Positions 14,425-15,081 of a stretch of 15,081 nucleotides of DNA are shown here, one piece after another. Where the stretch lies: NCBI GenBank assembly GCA_025056835.1, contig JANWVS010000009.1:1-15081 (forward strand), given 5' to 3'. Source of the stretch: Gemmataceae bacterium (GTDB lineage Bacteria; Planctomycetota; Planctomycetia; Gemmatales; Gemmataceae). The position numbers and the translations under genes are program-made. The number at the start of each line of letters is the position of its first letter. Within the stretch, counting starts at the first letter, position 1. The notes under the pieces are model-generated. The model was given only the letters and a program-made list of their open reading frames with translations. It ran no database searches and had not been told where the DNA came from.

Positions 14425-15081
14425 ATGGTCCTGAAGTTGGTCAAGGTTCGTTCGTTCGAGATCGGCCTGTACTTCAAGGACGGCGAGTTCTTGGGGCTGC
14501 TCGAACCGGGCCGCCACTGGTTTTTCAACCTCCGCCGCAAGATCCAGGTGGAATTGGTGTCGCAGCGGGCGCCGTGGCTGGTCCACGAGAAGCTGGACAT
14601 GATCGTCAAGTCGGGCGTCCTCGAGGGCCGGGCCGTGGTGCTCGACCTCAAGGATTACGAACGGGCCTTGGTGTGGATCGACGGCCGGTTCAGCCAGGTG
14701 GTGCCGCCGGGCCTGTCGGCCTACTGGACAAAGTTTCGCGATGTCAAAGTCGAAGTGATTGACGCACGTGGGCTGCGCCTGCTGCATCCGGACCTGCCGG
14801 TCATCGTGAAGTCGCCGGGCGCCGAGCGCTTGCTGGAGACGATCACGGTGCCGGCCGGGCATGTGGGCGCGTACTTCCGCGACGGCAACTTTGTCGAGAC
14901 GTTGCCGGCGGGCCGCCATGTTTTCTGGAAGAACCTCGCCGAGATCAAGGTGGTGTCGGTAGAGACCCGGGCCGTGATCCTCGACGTGGCCGGCCAAGAA
15001 ATCATGACGGCCGACAAGGTCACGCTCCCTCTCAACGCCCTGGTCGCCTACCGGATCATGGACGTTCGCACGGCGGTCAGT
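14425..15081 (+). CDS. SPFH/slipin-like protein with three tandem N-terminal repeats (3' end outside window)
   Basis: The first 219 codons are present and the frame runs off the right edge. The ending VTLPLNALVAYRIMDVRTAV resembles the start of a band-7/SPFH domain (stomatin, slipin), the membrane-scaffold fold where TADKVTL-like and V-x-Y-R-I segments are typical. Before it lie three related units with the aspartate-glycine pair exactly 67 residues apart: YFKDGEFLGLLEPGRHWF (16-33), VWIDGRFSQVVPPGLSAYW (83-101) and YFRDGNFVETLPAGRHVFW (150-168). Each is followed by a V-x-V or V-x-S-V-E strand and an Arg. Known slipins usually carry one such unit. No N-terminal membrane helix is seen. GGAGG 6 nt before the ATG gives a confident start. 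It diverges from the isomerase. The SPFH call is good; the cellular role is unknown. Confidence 0.85.
   Translation, partial: MVLKLVKVRSFEIGLYFKDGEFLGLLEPGRHWFFNLRRKIQVELVSQRAPWLVHEKLDMIVKSGVLEGRAVVLDLKDYERALVWIDGRFSQVVPPGLSAYWTKFRDVKVEVIDARGLRLLHPDLPVIVKSPGAERLLETITVPAGHVGAYFRDGNFVETLPAGRHVFWKNLAEIKVVSVETRAVILDVAGQEIMTADKVTLPLNALVAYRIMDVRTAVS

Noticed and set aside
14253..14651. 133-codon N-terminal extension of the isomerase
   Set aside because: It overlaps the divergent SPFH gene, is low in protein-like character, and the TATAAT and AGGAG support the start at 14252.

Overview
The window looks like chromosomal DNA of a GC-rich bacterium, most likely a planctomycete, perhaps near Gemmata or Isosphaera. 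This rests on overall style: several large proteins of unfamiliar type, a diaminopimelate epimerase (so DAP-type peptidoglycan), an unusual cytochrome b-c fusion and a proline- and arginine-rich proteome. The assignment is an inference; no rRNA or other marker is present. I see no tRNA, rRNA, CRISPR array, insertion sequence or phage gene. Coding density is high and all intergenic gaps are under 200 bases.

Layout. (1) 1-3092, minus strand: the N-terminal 1030 codons of a very large multi-pass membrane protein of no family I recognise, running off the left edge. (2) 3212-3868, plus strand: a 218-residue protein of unknown function, diverging from gene 1 and overlapping the next gene tail-to-tail by 4 nt. 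(3) 3865-8760, minus strand: four co-oriented genes read right to left. They are an ABC-2 permease and its ATPase of the Wzm/Wzt polysaccharide-export type, then a zinc-ribbon/pseudokinase/PP2C phosphatase fusion, then a von Willebrand A (vWA) protein with an intact MIDAS. (4) 8900-9778, plus strand: dapF. (5) 9898-13333, plus strand: a respiratory operon of Rieske protein, cytochrome b6/subunit IV fused to two c-heme domains, and a cytochrome c'-like protein. (6) 13413-14252, minus strand: a TIM-barrel sugar phosphate isomerase/epimerase-like protein. (7) 14425-15081, plus strand: the start of an SPFH/slipin-like protein whose N-terminus is three tandem 67-residue repeats; it runs off the right edge.

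How the genes may work together. The Rieske, cytochrome b-c and cytochrome c' genes form a compact quinol:cytochrome c oxidoreductase operon, with a good promoter candidate before it and a hairpin after it. The Rieske centre lacks the Ser and Tyr that raise the redox potential, which suits a low-potential (menaquinol) chain. The vWA gene and the pseudokinase-PP2C gene are 9 nt apart and resemble a condensed TerY-P-type triad (vWA + kinase + PP2C). The same 9-mer, GATATGATA, lies upstream of both this pair and the large membrane protein and contains a -10-like hexamer, hinting at shared expression. This vWA/PP2C/membrane-protein neighbourhood is the best candidate for an undescribed system in the window.
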